DNA of 64,000 bases from an uncultured Flavobacteriales bacterium (GTDB lineage: Bacteria; Bacteroidota; Bacteroidia; Flavobacteriales_D; Parvicellaceae): NCBI GenBank assembly GCA_943787535.1, contig CALSMU010000021.1, positions 1 to 64,000 of the forward strand. The letters are read 5' to 3'. Shown here in pieces: positions 18,992 through 29,299 of the stretch. Position numbers and translations under genes: made by a program. Under the pieces are notes generated by a model. The model searched no databases. It saw only the letters and a program-made list of their open reading frames with translations, and was not told the origin of the DNA. How positions within the stretch are numbered: position 1 is the stretch's first letter; every line of letters begins with the position of its first letter.

Positions 18992-20080
18992 CTATTTAAT
19001 ATACCTAAAGTCTTGTCCGTTTTTAATGCTTTGTAAACTTTCATAAATTAATGTGATAACATTTTCAATGTCACTTTTAGCGCACATTTCTACAGTGGTG
19101 TGCATATATCTCAAAGGCATTGATATTAATGCAGAGGCAACACCTTTGCCAGAATAAGCGAAGGCATCTGTATCTGTTCCTGTTGACCTAGAAGCTGCTT
19201 GTCGTTGAAAAGGTATTTTGTTTTTCTCAGCCGTATCAATTAATAGTTTTAAAAGATTATTGTGAACTGACGGCCCATAACTTAAAACAGGCCCTTTTCC
19301 ATTTTTAAGATCACCTTGCACAATTTTTTTAATCATGGGAGTGCTAGTGTCGTGACAAACATCTGTTATAATAGCAACATCCGGTTGTATTCTTTCAGCA
19401 ATCATTTGCGCCCCACGTAAACCTATTTCCTCTTGTACAGCATTTGTAATGTATAGTCCAAAAGGTAATTTTACTTTGTTTTCTTTCAGTAATCGTGCAA
19501 CTTCAGCAATTACAAATCCACCCATTCTGTTATCGAGGGCTCTACCTACGTAATTTTTCTTATTCAAAACAATAAATTCATCTTCATAGGTTATAACACA
19601 ACCTACATGAACCCCTAATTTTTCAACTTCTTTTTTTGATTCACAACCGCAGTCTAAAAATATATTATCTGTTTTGGGAGTTTCTTCTTTCCCCTTGCGC
19701 GTGTGAATTGCTGGCCATCCAAATACAGCTTTAACCACACCTTTGTCAGTATGGATGTTAACTCTCTTACTTGGTGCAATTTGATGGTCACTACCTCCAT
19801 TTCTTCTCAAATAAATAAAACCATCATCCGTTATATAATGAACAAACCAAGAGATTTCGTCAGCGTGAGCCTCAATTACCACTTTATATTTCGCTTTAGG
19901 GTTAATAACTCCAACAACACTGCCGTAAGTGTCGGTAAAATATTCATCGATATACGGATTGATATAATCCAACCATAATTTCTGTCCTGCCGACTCAAAT
20001 CCCGTAGGCGAGGCGTTGTTTAAATATTTCTTTAAGAACTTCTCTGATTTTGAAGTGATAATTGTTTTTAATTTAGCCAT
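18992..20080 (-). CDS. M42 family metallopeptidase
   Basis: ..PSPTGFES..VVIEAHADEISWFV..GRALDNRMGG..AVQEEIGLRGAQ..ITDVCHDTSTP..: M42 signatures. Confidence 0.93.
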   Translation of the reverse strand: MAKLKTIITSKSEKFLKKYLNNASPTGFESAGQKLWLDYINPYIDEYFTDTYGSVVGVINPKAKYKVVIEAHADEISWFVHYITDDGFIYLRRNGGSDHQIAPSKRVNIHTDKGVVKAVFGWPAIHTRKGKEETPKTDNIFLDCGCESKKEVEKLGVHVGCVITYEDEFIVLNKKNYVGRALDNRMGGFVIAEVARLLKENKVKLPFGLYITNAVQEEIGLRGAQMIAERIQPDVAIITDVCHDTSTPMIKKIVQGDLKNGKGPVLSYGPSVHNNLLKLLIDTAEKNKIPFQRQAASRSTGTDTDAFAYSGKGVASALISMPLRYMHTTVEMCAKSDIENVITLIYESLQSIKNGQDFRYIK

Positions 20081-20237
20081 AGCTAATTACTAATTTAGAT
20101 TGTGAATATACTAGGTATTTAATTAATCAGATACATCCTATTGTAAGAATTTGGTAATTTTTTTGACAATGGGGTATATTGTATAAAACTTCATTTAGAT
20201 TTATTACATTTACGATTGTCAAAAAAAAACTGGAAGA

Positions 20238-21308
20238 ATGAAAAAACTTATATTTTTAGTTTCACTTTTAATTTCGATTGGAGTTTCCTCTCAAGAACCT
20301 TCGGAAGAGTTTTTACAAAAGTTGTATTCATTGGGGGCTACAGATTCTACAGCCCAAGCCCAAATGATGTACAATAAAGGAGTTGCTTTAATGGAGGTTC
20401 ATAATTATTCAGAAGCAATTACATTTTTCAATCAGGTATTTAATTACGATACTGATTTTGCTTTAGCTTATTTGAATCGAGGGATTTGCTATATGGAATT
20501 GGGGTCTTCTGACAAAGCAATTGGAGATTTAAAAAGCGGACTAGAAAAAGATCCTAAATTGCATTTAGCGCATTATGAAATGGGCGTTATTTACGAAAAA
20601 GAGAACAAATTGGAAGAGGCCATAACAAGTTATTCGGCAGCAATTAAGTTGAACCCAAAAGAGGCTAAGTATTATTACCATAGAGGTGTGTTGGTTTTTC
20701 AAAAAGAAGAATACCAGAAAGCAAAAGATGATTTTACAGTTGCGGTTAGTTTAGAAAGTAACCATGCATATGCTTATAATGATAGGGGAAGTGCTAATTT
20801 GAAGTTGGATGATTTAGACGCTGCTATTGCGGATTATATAAAAGCAACTGAATTGAACCCTAATTTAGATTTTGCCTTTAATAACTTAGGGTCTGTTTAC
20901 CGAAAGAAAGGAAAATTCGAGGATGCGATTAAAGCTTACAATAGCGCACTTTTAAACAAGAGAGACTATTACATTGCCTTTAATAATAGAGGTTTAGCAA
21001 AATTGGGTAAGAAAGATTACGAAGGAGCGATAAAAGATTTTACTAAGGCTATCTCACTTAAAAATGATTATGCTTTTGCTTTTAATAACCGATCTTCTGC
21101 ATACATATTGCAAGAAGAATGGGATAAAGCCATTACAGATTGTGACAAGGCAATTTCTTTAAATGTTGATTATGCGTATGCATATTATAACCGAGCGATA
21201 GCTAAAGAGATGAAAAGAGATTTGGACGGAGCTTGCGCAGATTGGGAAGTAGCAGGGAATTTAGGATTGGAAGCAAGCCGCTCGTTTTATAGCTCTTCGT
21301 GTAAATAA
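20238..21308 (+). CDS. Secreted TPR-repeat protein
   Basis: Signal peptide and at least eight TPR motifs (AYAYNDRGSANLKLDDLDAAIADYIKATELNPN...). Confidence 0.92.
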   Translation: MKKLIFLVSLLISIGVSSQEPSEEFLQKLYSLGATDSTAQAQMMYNKGVALMEVHNYSEAITFFNQVFNYDTDFALAYLNRGICYMELGSSDKAIGDLKSGLEKDPKLHLAHYEMGVIYEKENKLEEAITSYSAAIKLNPKEAKYYYHRGVLVFQKEEYQKAKDDFTVAVSLESNHAYAYNDRGSANLKLDDLDAAIADYIKATELNPNLDFAFNNLGSVYRKKGKFEDAIKAYNSALLNKRDYYIAFNNRGLAKLGKKDYEGAIKDFTKAISLKNDYAFAFNNRSSAYILQEEWDKAITDCDKAISLNVDYAYAYYNRAIAKEMKRDLDGACADWEVAGNLGLEASRSFYSSSCK

Positions 21309-21326
21309 TTTAGATTAAAAGGATAG

Positions 21327-23438
21327 GTGATGAAAAATATACTACTATTATCAATAATTGTAATTTCTTTTAATTCATTGGCTCAAAACATATCTGTGCC
21401 TTTTGATAAGAAAATCTTTAAAGAGAAAAAGGATGCTTTCAAAATTGCTGTTGACAATCTGGATGAAGGAGATAAGTTTTACGAATTAGGCCAGAATCCC
21501 GCAATAGGATTCTCTATTTGGAGCAAAGCAATTCCTTTTTATAAAAAAGCAAACGATTTCAATCCAGATAATGCTACTTTAAATTATAAATTAGGAAACT
21601 GTAATTTGGTGTCAATACATAAATATCATGCTTTAGATTATTTTTTGCAGGCGTATAAATTGAAGCCAACGATTGCTAAAGACATTCATTACAAAATAGG
21701 TAGAGCTTATCAGTATCAATATAAATTTGATGAGGCATTACATGAATACGGTTTATTTAGGAAGACGCTAAATAACGATACAGATGCAAAGGTAATTGTT
21801 GAATTAAATAGATTTATCAAACAGTGTGAAACGGGAAAAACATTAATGGACTTCCCTGAAAGAGTATGGATTGATAATTTAGGAAAGCAGATTAATACCG
21901 AATACCCCGATTATGCACCTTTAATTTCTGCAGATGAATCTGTAATTATGTTTACTTCAAGAAGGTCAAACAGTACGGGAGGAGAAATTGTCGGAGCAAT
22001 GTATAATGAAGATTTATACATTTCTGAAAAAGATAAAGATGGAAATTGGAGTCCAGCAGTTGGAATCAGTGAAAAAATAAATACAAAAGGACATGATGCT
22101 ACTGCAGGGTTATCTCTTGATGGATTATCATTATTTGTCTACATGGATAATGGCGATAGAGGAAATCTTTACATAAGTAATAAACTGGAAGATGGATGGG
22201 AGAAGCCAAAAGGAGTAGGGAAAAATATAAATGGAAAGAAAACGAGAGAAACGGGTGCTTGTTTTACTTTTGATAAAAAATCATTTTATTTTGTTTCTGA
22301 CCGTGAAGGAACGCATGGAGGTACTGATATTTGGAAAACTGACTGGGATGAGGAAAAAGAGGAATGGGGCAAACCTGTTAATATTGGAGATGTAATTAAT
22401 ACGAATTACGATGAGGTAGGTGTGTTTATACATCCAGATGGTAGAACCATGTATTTTTCATCAAAAGGTCACCAAGGGATGGGAGGATTTGATATTTTCT
22501 ATTCTATAATGAATGATGATGGCACATGGAATGAGCCAGTAAATATAGGATACCCTGTATCTACGCCGGATGATGATGTACACTTTGTTATTTCTGCAAG
22601 TGGTAAACATGGTTATTATTCTTCTTTTAGAGAGGTTGATGGAATGGGAGAGAAGGATATTTATATGATTACCTTTTTAGGAGGTAAGAAGGAGCCTCTC
22701 TTAAGTACAGAAGATAATTTATTAGCTAGTATTACAGCGCCAATTAAGGAGGAGTTAATTCAGCCAAAAGTGGCTGTAAGTGCAAAGAATCTATCTATAC
22801 TAAAAGGCTTAGTTTTGGATGCTGAAACAAAACAGCCTGTCAAGTCTTTTATTGACTTAGTAGACAATGGAACACAAGAGCACATTTCAGAATTTAACAA
22901 CGACCCTATAACTGGTAAGTTTTTAATGTCTTTACCCGCAGGTAAGAATTATGGTATTGCTGCTAAATCAGAAGGATATCTGTTTCATTCAGAAAACTTT
23001 GATATTCCAGCAGATGCGGGATTTAAAGAGTACGAGAAAGTTATTTATTTAAATAAAATTAAGAAAGGTGTTAGTATTGTTTTGCGCAATATTTTCTTCG
23101 ATACGGATAAGTATTCTTTAAAGGCAGAGTCAAAAATAGAGTTGGATCGATTGATACAGTTGTTGACTGATAATCTTAACTTGAGAATTGAAATTTCAGG
23201 ACATACAGATACACATGGTTCTTCTTCATATAACCAACGTTTATCTGAAGATAGAGCAGGAGCCGTTGTTGATTATTTAGTAGTGCATGGATTTGGTAGA
23301 GAGCGTTTTGAATTTAAAGGAGTTGGCGAGGCGAAACCATTGGTTACCGATGCTGAAAGAGATAAAATGAAATCTAAAAAAGATAGAGATGATGCCGATG
23401 CAAATAATCGGAGAACCGAATTTATGATTATCGATTAA
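21327..23438 (+). CDS. TPR/PD40/OmpA-family outer-membrane protein (PorE-like architecture)
   Basis: N-terminal TPR, PD40-like blades (YPDYAPLISADESVIMFTSRR), C-terminal OmpA (IFFDTDKYSLKAESKIELDRL..EISGHTDTHGSSSYNQRLSEDRAGAV). Confidence 0.92.
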   Translation: MMKNILLLSIIVISFNSLAQNISVPFDKKIFKEKKDAFKIAVDNLDEGDKFYELGQNPAIGFSIWSKAIPFYKKANDFNPDNATLNYKLGNCNLVSIHKYHALDYFLQAYKLKPTIAKDIHYKIGRAYQYQYKFDEALHEYGLFRKTLNNDTDAKVIVELNRFIKQCETGKTLMDFPERVWIDNLGKQINTEYPDYAPLISADESVIMFTSRRSNSTGGEIVGAMYNEDLYISEKDKDGNWSPAVGISEKINTKGHDATAGLSLDGLSLFVYMDNGDRGNLYISNKLEDGWEKPKGVGKNINGKKTRETGACFTFDKKSFYFVSDREGTHGGTDIWKTDWDEEKEEWGKPVNIGDVINTNYDEVGVFIHPDGRTMYFSSKGHQGMGGFDIFYSIMNDDGTWNEPVNIGYPVSTPDDDVHFVISASGKHGYYSSFREVDGMGEKDIYMITFLGGKKEPLLSTEDNLLASITAPIKEELIQPKVAVSAKNLSILKGLVLDAETKQPVKSFIDLVDNGTQEHISEFNNDPITGKFLMSLPAGKNYGIAAKSEGYLFHSENFDIPADAGFKEYEKVIYLNKIKKGVSIVLRNIFFDTDKYSLKAESKIELDRLIQLLTDNLNLRIEISGHTDTHGSSSYNQRLSEDRAGAVVDYLVVHGFGRERFEFKGVGEAKPLVTDAERDKMKSKKDRDDADANNRRTEFMIID

Positions 23439-23545
23439 ATTATTGCGTATATTTACAATATTGCAGTTATATCTTCGCCAATTTGATGGTCATATATATT
23501 GTTGTATTCATCACAATATTAAAACATTTAGCCCTTTAGCTCGTA

Positions 23546-23559
23546 GCATATTGATATGC
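23546..23559. promoter_or_regulatory. Perfect 14-bp palindrome GCATATTGATATGC upstream of the L,D-transpeptidase gene
   Basis: Read directly; about 20 bp upstream of the 23579 start. Confidence 0.4.
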
Positions 23560-23578
23560 CCTAGTTATCTATTTTTTT

Positions 23579-25213
23579 ATGAGTTTTCAAAACATTTTAT
23601 ACATATTGTTGTGTTTTAGTTTAGCCTCTTGTAGCTCTGTTGTTTCCGATAATGCTTCAGAGAAAGTTATAGAGACTTTAGAGTTCTCTTCAAACTTAAA
23701 AGCTTCGTTAAAGGGTTATATCGCTCAACCCAACTCTGAATCACCTCAGATAAAAAAGGTGTACGACATGAACAAGTTCGCTCCATTTTGGGTAAATGAA
23801 CGAATGGAGTTGTCTAATGTTGGTGTAGAATTTTCAAATATTTTGTTTAAATCCATGCATTATGGTTTGGATACTATGCGATACGATGTAATTGAATTGA
23901 GAGATAAAATAAATGGCTTGGACGAAATTAAATCGGATATCTCTGCTATTGAATTAGATGTTCTTCTGACGGTTCAGTATTTTAAATTTTCAAACGACAT
24001 TTCAAGAGGAATAGTTGATACATCACTATATCATCCAGAATTTGGAAATCGTAAACCTAGTAAAGATTTAAGCGAATACTTGTATGCATCTCACAAAGAG
24101 GGAAACATTATTGAAAAACTTTTGGATTTAGAACCGCAAAAAGATGAGTATAAAAAACTCCAGGCTGGTTTAGCTCTATTTTTAACTAATCATACTCTTG
24201 TTGATTCTTCTTTAAAAGTTCACGCTTATAAAAAGAAGAGTTCTGATGCTGATTCGATAAGAACTTACAAAGAAGCTAAAGAGGCATTGGTTTTACATGA
24301 TTATATCGTTTCCAACCAAGTTGATGATTCAGTATTCTTAAAAGGTCTTCAAGCTTTTCAGATTAACCATGGTTTAAAGCCTGATATGAAAGTTGGAAAA
24401 AATACAGCTAAAGCGTTATCTGGTAATCCATTTGAATTTTACAAAAGAGCCGCAGTTTCACTAGAGAAATGGAAATGGGTAGATGATTGGAAAGATGAGT
24501 ATATCTTAGCAAATATAGCTACCTATAAATTGAAGTTTTATAAAGATGAAAATTTAATGCAAGAGCATAAAGTTGTTGTTGGGACGATTGGGAATAAAAC
24601 TCCTGAACTTGACAGTGAAATTGAATATATGGTAGCTTATCCGTTTTGGACAGTTCCGAAAAGTATTAGAAATGGGGAGCTTGTTCCGAAATCAAAAAAG
24701 GATTCTACGTATTTATCAAGAAACAATTACCAATTACTTAAAGGAGGAAAGGTAGTGGAAATGTCTAGTGTATATTGGAAAAATATATCTAATGATAATT
24801 TTGATTACACAGTTCGTCAACGTGGAGGAAGGAGCAACGCGCTTGGTTTGATAAAATTTTATTTTAAAAATAAACATTCGGTCTATTTTCATGACACACC
24901 TAGTAAAGGAAAATTTCTGAACGACATCAGGGCTTATAGCCATGGGTGTGTTAGAGTTGATGAACCAATGAAATTGGCTGAATATCTACTTGCAAGAGAT
25001 GGTGAAATATTTCAAATAGATAGTGTTCAAGCTACTATTGATAAGAGACAAAGAAAAACGTTTACTTTGAAAAATAATATGCCTGTATATATTCGTTATA
25101 TTACTGCTGAAGGAGATGAAGAAGGCAATATTAGATTCTATCCTGATATATATAGAAAGGAAAAGGAGTTAGAAGAGATAATGTTTCCTATTGCTGAAGA
25201 AATTGAAGTTTAA
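23579..25213 (+). CDS. L,D-transpeptidase, YcbB-type, lipoprotein
   Basis: Signal/lipobox (..FSLASCSS); peptidoglycan-binding-like region; catalytic YFHDTPSKGKFLNDIRAYSHGCVRVDEP. Confidence 0.92.
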   Translation: MSFQNILYILLCFSLASCSSVVSDNASEKVIETLEFSSNLKASLKGYIAQPNSESPQIKKVYDMNKFAPFWVNERMELSNVGVEFSNILFKSMHYGLDTMRYDVIELRDKINGLDEIKSDISAIELDVLLTVQYFKFSNDISRGIVDTSLYHPEFGNRKPSKDLSEYLYASHKEGNIIEKLLDLEPQKDEYKKLQAGLALFLTNHTLVDSSLKVHAYKKKSSDADSIRTYKEAKEALVLHDYIVSNQVDDSVFLKGLQAFQINHGLKPDMKVGKNTAKALSGNPFEFYKRAAVSLEKWKWVDDWKDEYILANIATYKLKFYKDENLMQEHKVVVGTIGNKTPELDSEIEYMVAYPFWTVPKSIRNGELVPKSKKDSTYLSRNNYQLLKGGKVVEMSSVYWKNISNDNFDYTVRQRGGRSNALGLIKFYFKNKHSVYFHDTPSKGKFLNDIRAYSHGCVRVDEPMKLAEYLLARDGEIFQIDSVQATIDKRQRKTFTLKNNMPVYIRYITAEGDEEGNIRFYPDIYRKEKELEEIMFPIAEEIEV

Positions 25214-25978
25214 CTATTTAATAAAACTTACGTTTCCAGATTGATTCAGTACAAATTCTTTCCTTGAATTTACAATTCTAGAACGTGATAAATAACTTCG
25301 ACTCGGATAGTAGATAAAATAGCAGCTTCCACCTTGCAGTTTATTAACTGTTTCTTCATACCCTTCTTTCTCAATTGCTGGACATCCAAAACTTCTTCCT
25401 AACCGCCCATTTGATTCTATGTACTCACAACTCACGTAATCTGCACTGTGAACAACTACACCTCTATTTCTTGCATTGTCATTTGAGTATTCTTGACCAT
25501 CTAGTTTCATGGATAAATCATGACGGCCATTGTAAAGTTCACCAGTGATAAAAAAACCAAGACAAGTTTTATGACTACTTTGTTCATTAGAGAATTTAGA
25601 AGCAAATTCATATCCAGTTTTCATTCCATGGGCTACAAGTTTTTTCTCCACCAAAATTCTCTTTTCCATATCAATAATAAACATACGTTCAGTATTTGCA
25701 GAAAGACTCATGTCAATAATGGTTAAGAATTTTTTGTTTCTAAGTTTGTTTTTTAGGGATAACTCAGAATATCCTTTAAGCGCTATTTCCAAAACTTCAA
25801 AGCTAAGGTGCTGATCGTTTATTTCTTTGAATAAATCTAAAGTATATTGACTTAATGGGGTGAAAGATTCCTCCTTCTCCTTATTATTCGAGTCAACTTT
25901 TAGGGTAATAGTTTTAGTTGGATTGAAAGTAACTAAAACAAATAATAGGAATGCTTTCATTGATACCATTGCGTGCAA
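25214..25978 (-). CDS. Murein L,D-transpeptidase catalytic domain protein
   Basis: ..RGVVVHSADYVSCEYIESNGRLGRSFGCPAIEKEGYEE..: LDT-like catalytic His/Cys arrangement. Confidence 0.85.
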   Translation of the reverse strand: MHAMVSMKAFLLFVLVTFNPTKTITLKVDSNNKEKEESFTPLSQYTLDLFKEINDQHLSFEVLEIALKGYSELSLKNKLRNKKFLTIIDMSLSANTERMFIIDMEKRILVEKKLVAHGMKTGYEFASKFSNEQSSHKTCLGFFITGELYNGRHDLSMKLDGQEYSNDNARNRGVVVHSADYVSCEYIESNGRLGRSFGCPAIEKEGYEETVNKLQGGSCYFIYYPSRSYLSRSRIVNSRKEFVLNQSGNVSFIK

Positions 25979-26069
25979 ATATAATAAACTAGGTTAAATT
26001 ATTGATTGTTTGTCAATGGTTTATGAACAATTGCATACCATAATATATATTAAAATGGATTTAATGGAT

Positions 26070-26642
26070 CTAAGTTGTTCCTAATCTTATAGCTACTTGA
26101 CTTTCAATTTTCCTATACAAATTAGAGGGACTAAGAGTGCGCCAGTTTACCATGTTTAATTGTCCTCCTAGAAGAAAGTAAGAGTCTATATTTCCACTTT
26201 TCAACTCTTCTAAAACATGCTCCCGAAAATTTAAAGCTGCTATCCATCCATCTTCAATATCTTCAAACCATTCTTCATAATAACAATCATCGGAATAATG
26301 AAAATTTAGAACGTTTTCTCCTATTAGAATGAATTTATTAATGCCTTCCTGTATTAAAATTTCAATAATATCTCTTTTTAAAAACATAATATCATTGTAA
26401 AGACAGTCGTTCCATTCTCCAAAAAGCTCAATAACACAATAACCATCATCGTAATCTGCAAAAAGTAACTTAATAAATAAGGTTGTAGAATCTATGTTGT
26501 CCCATTGTGGATGGATATAGTGATCGTAAATTTGATCTGTATAATGCGTTTCTGAATACTCCCTCTGAAAGAAAGGTGATCTTGGGTCACCCTCTGCTGT
26601 ATAAAGGTTTCTCCAGTTGTAATAAGGCTCAATTGTGTGCAA
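26070..26642 (-). CDS. Hypothetical protein
   Basis: 190-aa ORF, acidic/aromatic-rich; no family recognised. Confidence 0.6.
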   Translation of the reverse strand: MHTIEPYYNWRNLYTAEGDPRSPFFQREYSETHYTDQIYDHYIHPQWDNIDSTTLFIKLLFADYDDGYCVIELFGEWNDCLYNDIMFLKRDIIEILIQEGINKFILIGENVLNFHYSDDCYYEEWFEDIEDGWIAALNFREHVLEELKSGNIDSYFLLGGQLNMVNWRTLSPSNLYRKIESQVAIRLGTT

Positions 26643-26791
26643 AGTAATTCTCTTTTTACAAAATTAGAAAAATCAGTTTATATAGTTAGACTTCATGCAA
26701 GATATTGTTACAGTAATAAAACAGGTTAATTCCTATTTTCTAAAGTCATAAAACAGTAGTTTTGTGTACAATAGAAAAATAAAAAATTATT

Positions 26792-28402
26792 ATGGTTAAA
26801 GGATATATTTATTTAATAGCAACATTGACGACTTTTGCGCTGCTTTTTACAAGTTGCGGAGAGGATGAATTAAAGTTGCATACCCCAGAGTTCAATATGA
26901 TTTCTTCTATAGATAATCATGCTGTTATTTTTTCATATGACTTCATGAAATTAATGGACAAGTCTAAGGTTCAAAATTCAGAAGATATGCCAATGGAGGT
27001 TAAAATGGCCATGAGTATTTACATTGGGAATATGCTTAATTCTAGCAATATGGGAATTCGTTTAGAAGGAAACAACCATGTAGTAATCACAACTGCTGAT
27101 AATGGAGAGGCTGACTTGGTTTTTTTATCTGCTGAAGTTGTAAATGAGGATAAAGTAAAAAAAGGTGTAAAAGATTTTTTTAAAGGAAAGTCTTTTGAAG
27201 AAGATGGTTTACATTTTATAGAACATAAATTTTCAAATACACTGGCTGCTTGGGACAAAGATCATATACTATTTATTCATACTGAAAATGATGCCATTGA
27301 TTTAAAGATAAAAGCGAAATCAATTTTAGAGGCAAGAATAGTTGAAGGGGCAGAAAATGATGTTCTCGAGAATTATTTGAATCGCGAAGACGATATGAAT
27401 ATGATAGTTTATCTGGATAAATGGATGGAATTATTAAAAAAAGAAGCGGAGGTAGCTGCGTTGGACGAAGATTTTTTAAGTCTTTATGATAGCACATATA
27501 TTATTGGTTCAGGTAATTTTTTGCCGGGAAAAATTGTTTTTGAAATGGAAATGCATGGAGATAAATTAAAAAATTCTAAATACAATTTACTTCCTGGAAA
27601 ACCAATTTCAAATGATTTTATGAACTATTTATCAAATGAAGTCCCAATGATGTTTGGAGTTGCTTCCATAAACATGGATGCAGTTTTTAATATGATGCTT
27701 CAAAATGATGAAGTGAAAGGTCTATTTAGTAATAGAGTACAAGAAATTGGCTGGACAGAAAAACAAATGAGAGGTTTATTTACTGGAGAATTTTCTGCCT
27801 CTTTAATAGGTGTTGAAATGAAGCCTAATCCATTTTATGAATTCCAGTCTTTAATGGATGATGACTTCTTTTCCGATATGGATGAGTCAAATATTTCACT
27901 CCCAACAGAAATCCCTTCTCCCGTTTACCTTTTTACAATAGGATTAAATAATCCGGATAAACTAAAATCCTTATTTACAACTCTTCGTATAACAGAAAAT
28001 AAAGAAGGGTATTTTATTGCTGGTAGTGATGGTTTTTTTGTCTTTGGTGACAATAAACTGATGCTTACTTCAGATGAAAGTGTAGCGGCTAAATTAGGAA
28101 AAGGAGAGGTGCTTAAGGAGTATAAGCCATCCAGCGAAATTAGCTCTTCATTGTATGGAGAAGTTATACCAAATCTAGATAATTTGCCTCAAGCCTTAAA
28201 AGATATGGTAATTACAAATGCTGGTAATGAAGGTGGAGAATTGTTGAAGTTTATGACTGAATTTGAAAAAGTTACTTTCTCAGGTAGCTTTGATAAAATG
28301 AAATTGGAAGTAGTAATGGCAGACAAAGAAACCAACTCTATTGAAGTTATAACGGGTAAATTAATGAAACAAGTCATGCAAAATATGAGCTTGTTCATTT
28401 AA
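26792..28402 (+). CDS. DUF4836-like lipoprotein
   Basis: Lipobox LLFTSCGEDE; overall layout resembles DUF4836 lipoproteins. Confidence 0.75.
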   Translation: MVKGYIYLIATLTTFALLFTSCGEDELKLHTPEFNMISSIDNHAVIFSYDFMKLMDKSKVQNSEDMPMEVKMAMSIYIGNMLNSSNMGIRLEGNNHVVITTADNGEADLVFLSAEVVNEDKVKKGVKDFFKGKSFEEDGLHFIEHKFSNTLAAWDKDHILFIHTENDAIDLKIKAKSILEARIVEGAENDVLENYLNREDDMNMIVYLDKWMELLKKEAEVAALDEDFLSLYDSTYIIGSGNFLPGKIVFEMEMHGDKLKNSKYNLLPGKPISNDFMNYLSNEVPMMFGVASINMDAVFNMMLQNDEVKGLFSNRVQEIGWTEKQMRGLFTGEFSASLIGVEMKPNPFYEFQSLMDDDFFSDMDESNISLPTEIPSPVYLFTIGLNNPDKLKSLFTTLRITENKEGYFIAGSDGFFVFGDNKLMLTSDESVAAKLGKGEVLKEYKPSSEISSSLYGEVIPNLDNLPQALKDMVITNAGNEGGELLKFMTEFEKVTFSGSFDKMKLEVVMADKETNSIEVITGKLMKQVMQNMSLFI

Positions 28403-28526
28403 GCATCCTTTCAGCTATAGTTATTGCTCATTGCCAAATGATAGGTTTAATCGTTTGTTTATATAGTAGAAAGGTTGAAAATTATTTCGAACTCACCATG
28501 TTTGAATATTACTAGAATTATTTATT

Positions 28527-28865
28527 ATGGAGAAATTATTTCTTGGGATATTAATTGCTGTTGGTTTGTCAATTCAAGCGGATGCGCAAAAGGTTTTTTC
28601 CACAGACAGCAAATACGATGCAGATGTGAAGGTGTTTGTTGCAAGCAGCAAATATGATGCAGATTTAGTTGTGTTTAAATGCGCTTCAAAATACGATGCT
28701 AAAGACAATAAAGGGTTGTGGTTTTTTGTGAAGAGCAAGTACGATGCTGATAAAAAGGTGTTTTTTGTCGATAGCAAGTATGAAGCAGATCTACTTATTT
28801 TCTTTTCTGGTAGCAAGTATGATGCAGAATGGAAAAAATCTTCCAAAAAGCACTTAATGTATTAA
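28527..28865 (+). CDS. Small secreted SKYDA-repeat protein (DUF6150-like)
   Basis: Signal peptide then six SKY(D/E)A repeats with 39-nt spacing (one interval 48 nt). Confidence 0.85.
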   Translation: MEKLFLGILIAVGLSIQADAQKVFSTDSKYDADVKVFVASSKYDADLVVFKCASKYDAKDNKGLWFFVKSKYDADKKVFFVDSKYEADLLIFFSGSKYDAEWKKSSKKHLMY

Positions 28866-28882
28866 ATGAATAAAGCTTAAAG

Positions 28883-28914
28883 AAAAAAAACCAAACCTAA
28901 GTTTGGATTTTTTT
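28883..28914. terminator. Bidirectional intrinsic terminator between convergent genes
   Basis: aaaaaaaa-CCAAAC-ctaa-GTTTGG-attttttt. Confidence 0.8.
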
Positions 28915-28929
28915 AATTTGTAAATATCA

Positions 28930-29121
28930 TTAAGACTTTTCTTCTTTTTTAGCTTTAGGTGTTGCTTTTTTAACTGCCGGTTTCTTCGCTGTTTTTTTCG
29001 GCGCTGTTTTTTTCTTAGGTTTAGCAGCAACAATTTTCACAGTTTTTTTCCTTTTACGCGTATTTCCGTAGGATCCTCGTGTTCTCTTGCCCTTCGTTGT
29101 TTTGATATCTCCTTTTCCCAT
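28930..29121 (-). CDS. 30S ribosomal protein THX (bTHX) homologue with Lys/Ala/Pro-rich C-terminal extension
   Basis: MGKGDIKTTKGKRTRGSYGNTRKRKK matches the bTHX core; tail AAKPKKKTAPKKTAKKPAVKKATPKAKKEEKS. Confidence 0.85.
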   Translation of the reverse strand: MGKGDIKTTKGKRTRGSYGNTRKRKKTVKIVAAKPKKKTAPKKTAKKPAVKKATPKAKKEEKS

Positions 29122-29299
29122 TGTTTTGTATTTAAATTATTGTAGTAAACTATTGTTCAATGGAAAGGTACTAATTTATCTTAAAATAGACGATTAATCA
29201 AGCTAATTATAAATATTAGTTTTAAATTAAGTGCAATAAAGTTATTATCTGTAAACATTTAATAGATTTCTATAGATTATAGAAATTGCGGTGATTGTA

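Noticed and set aside
28600-28830. CRISPR-like array
   Set aside because: The regular spacing is coding (13-aa protein repeats), and no true spacer/repeat structure or cas genes exist.
28574-28846. Minus-strand repeat ORF (SASYLL repeats)
   Set aside because: Mirror of the SKYDA repeat gene on the opposite strand; frame open only because the sense gene is repetitive.
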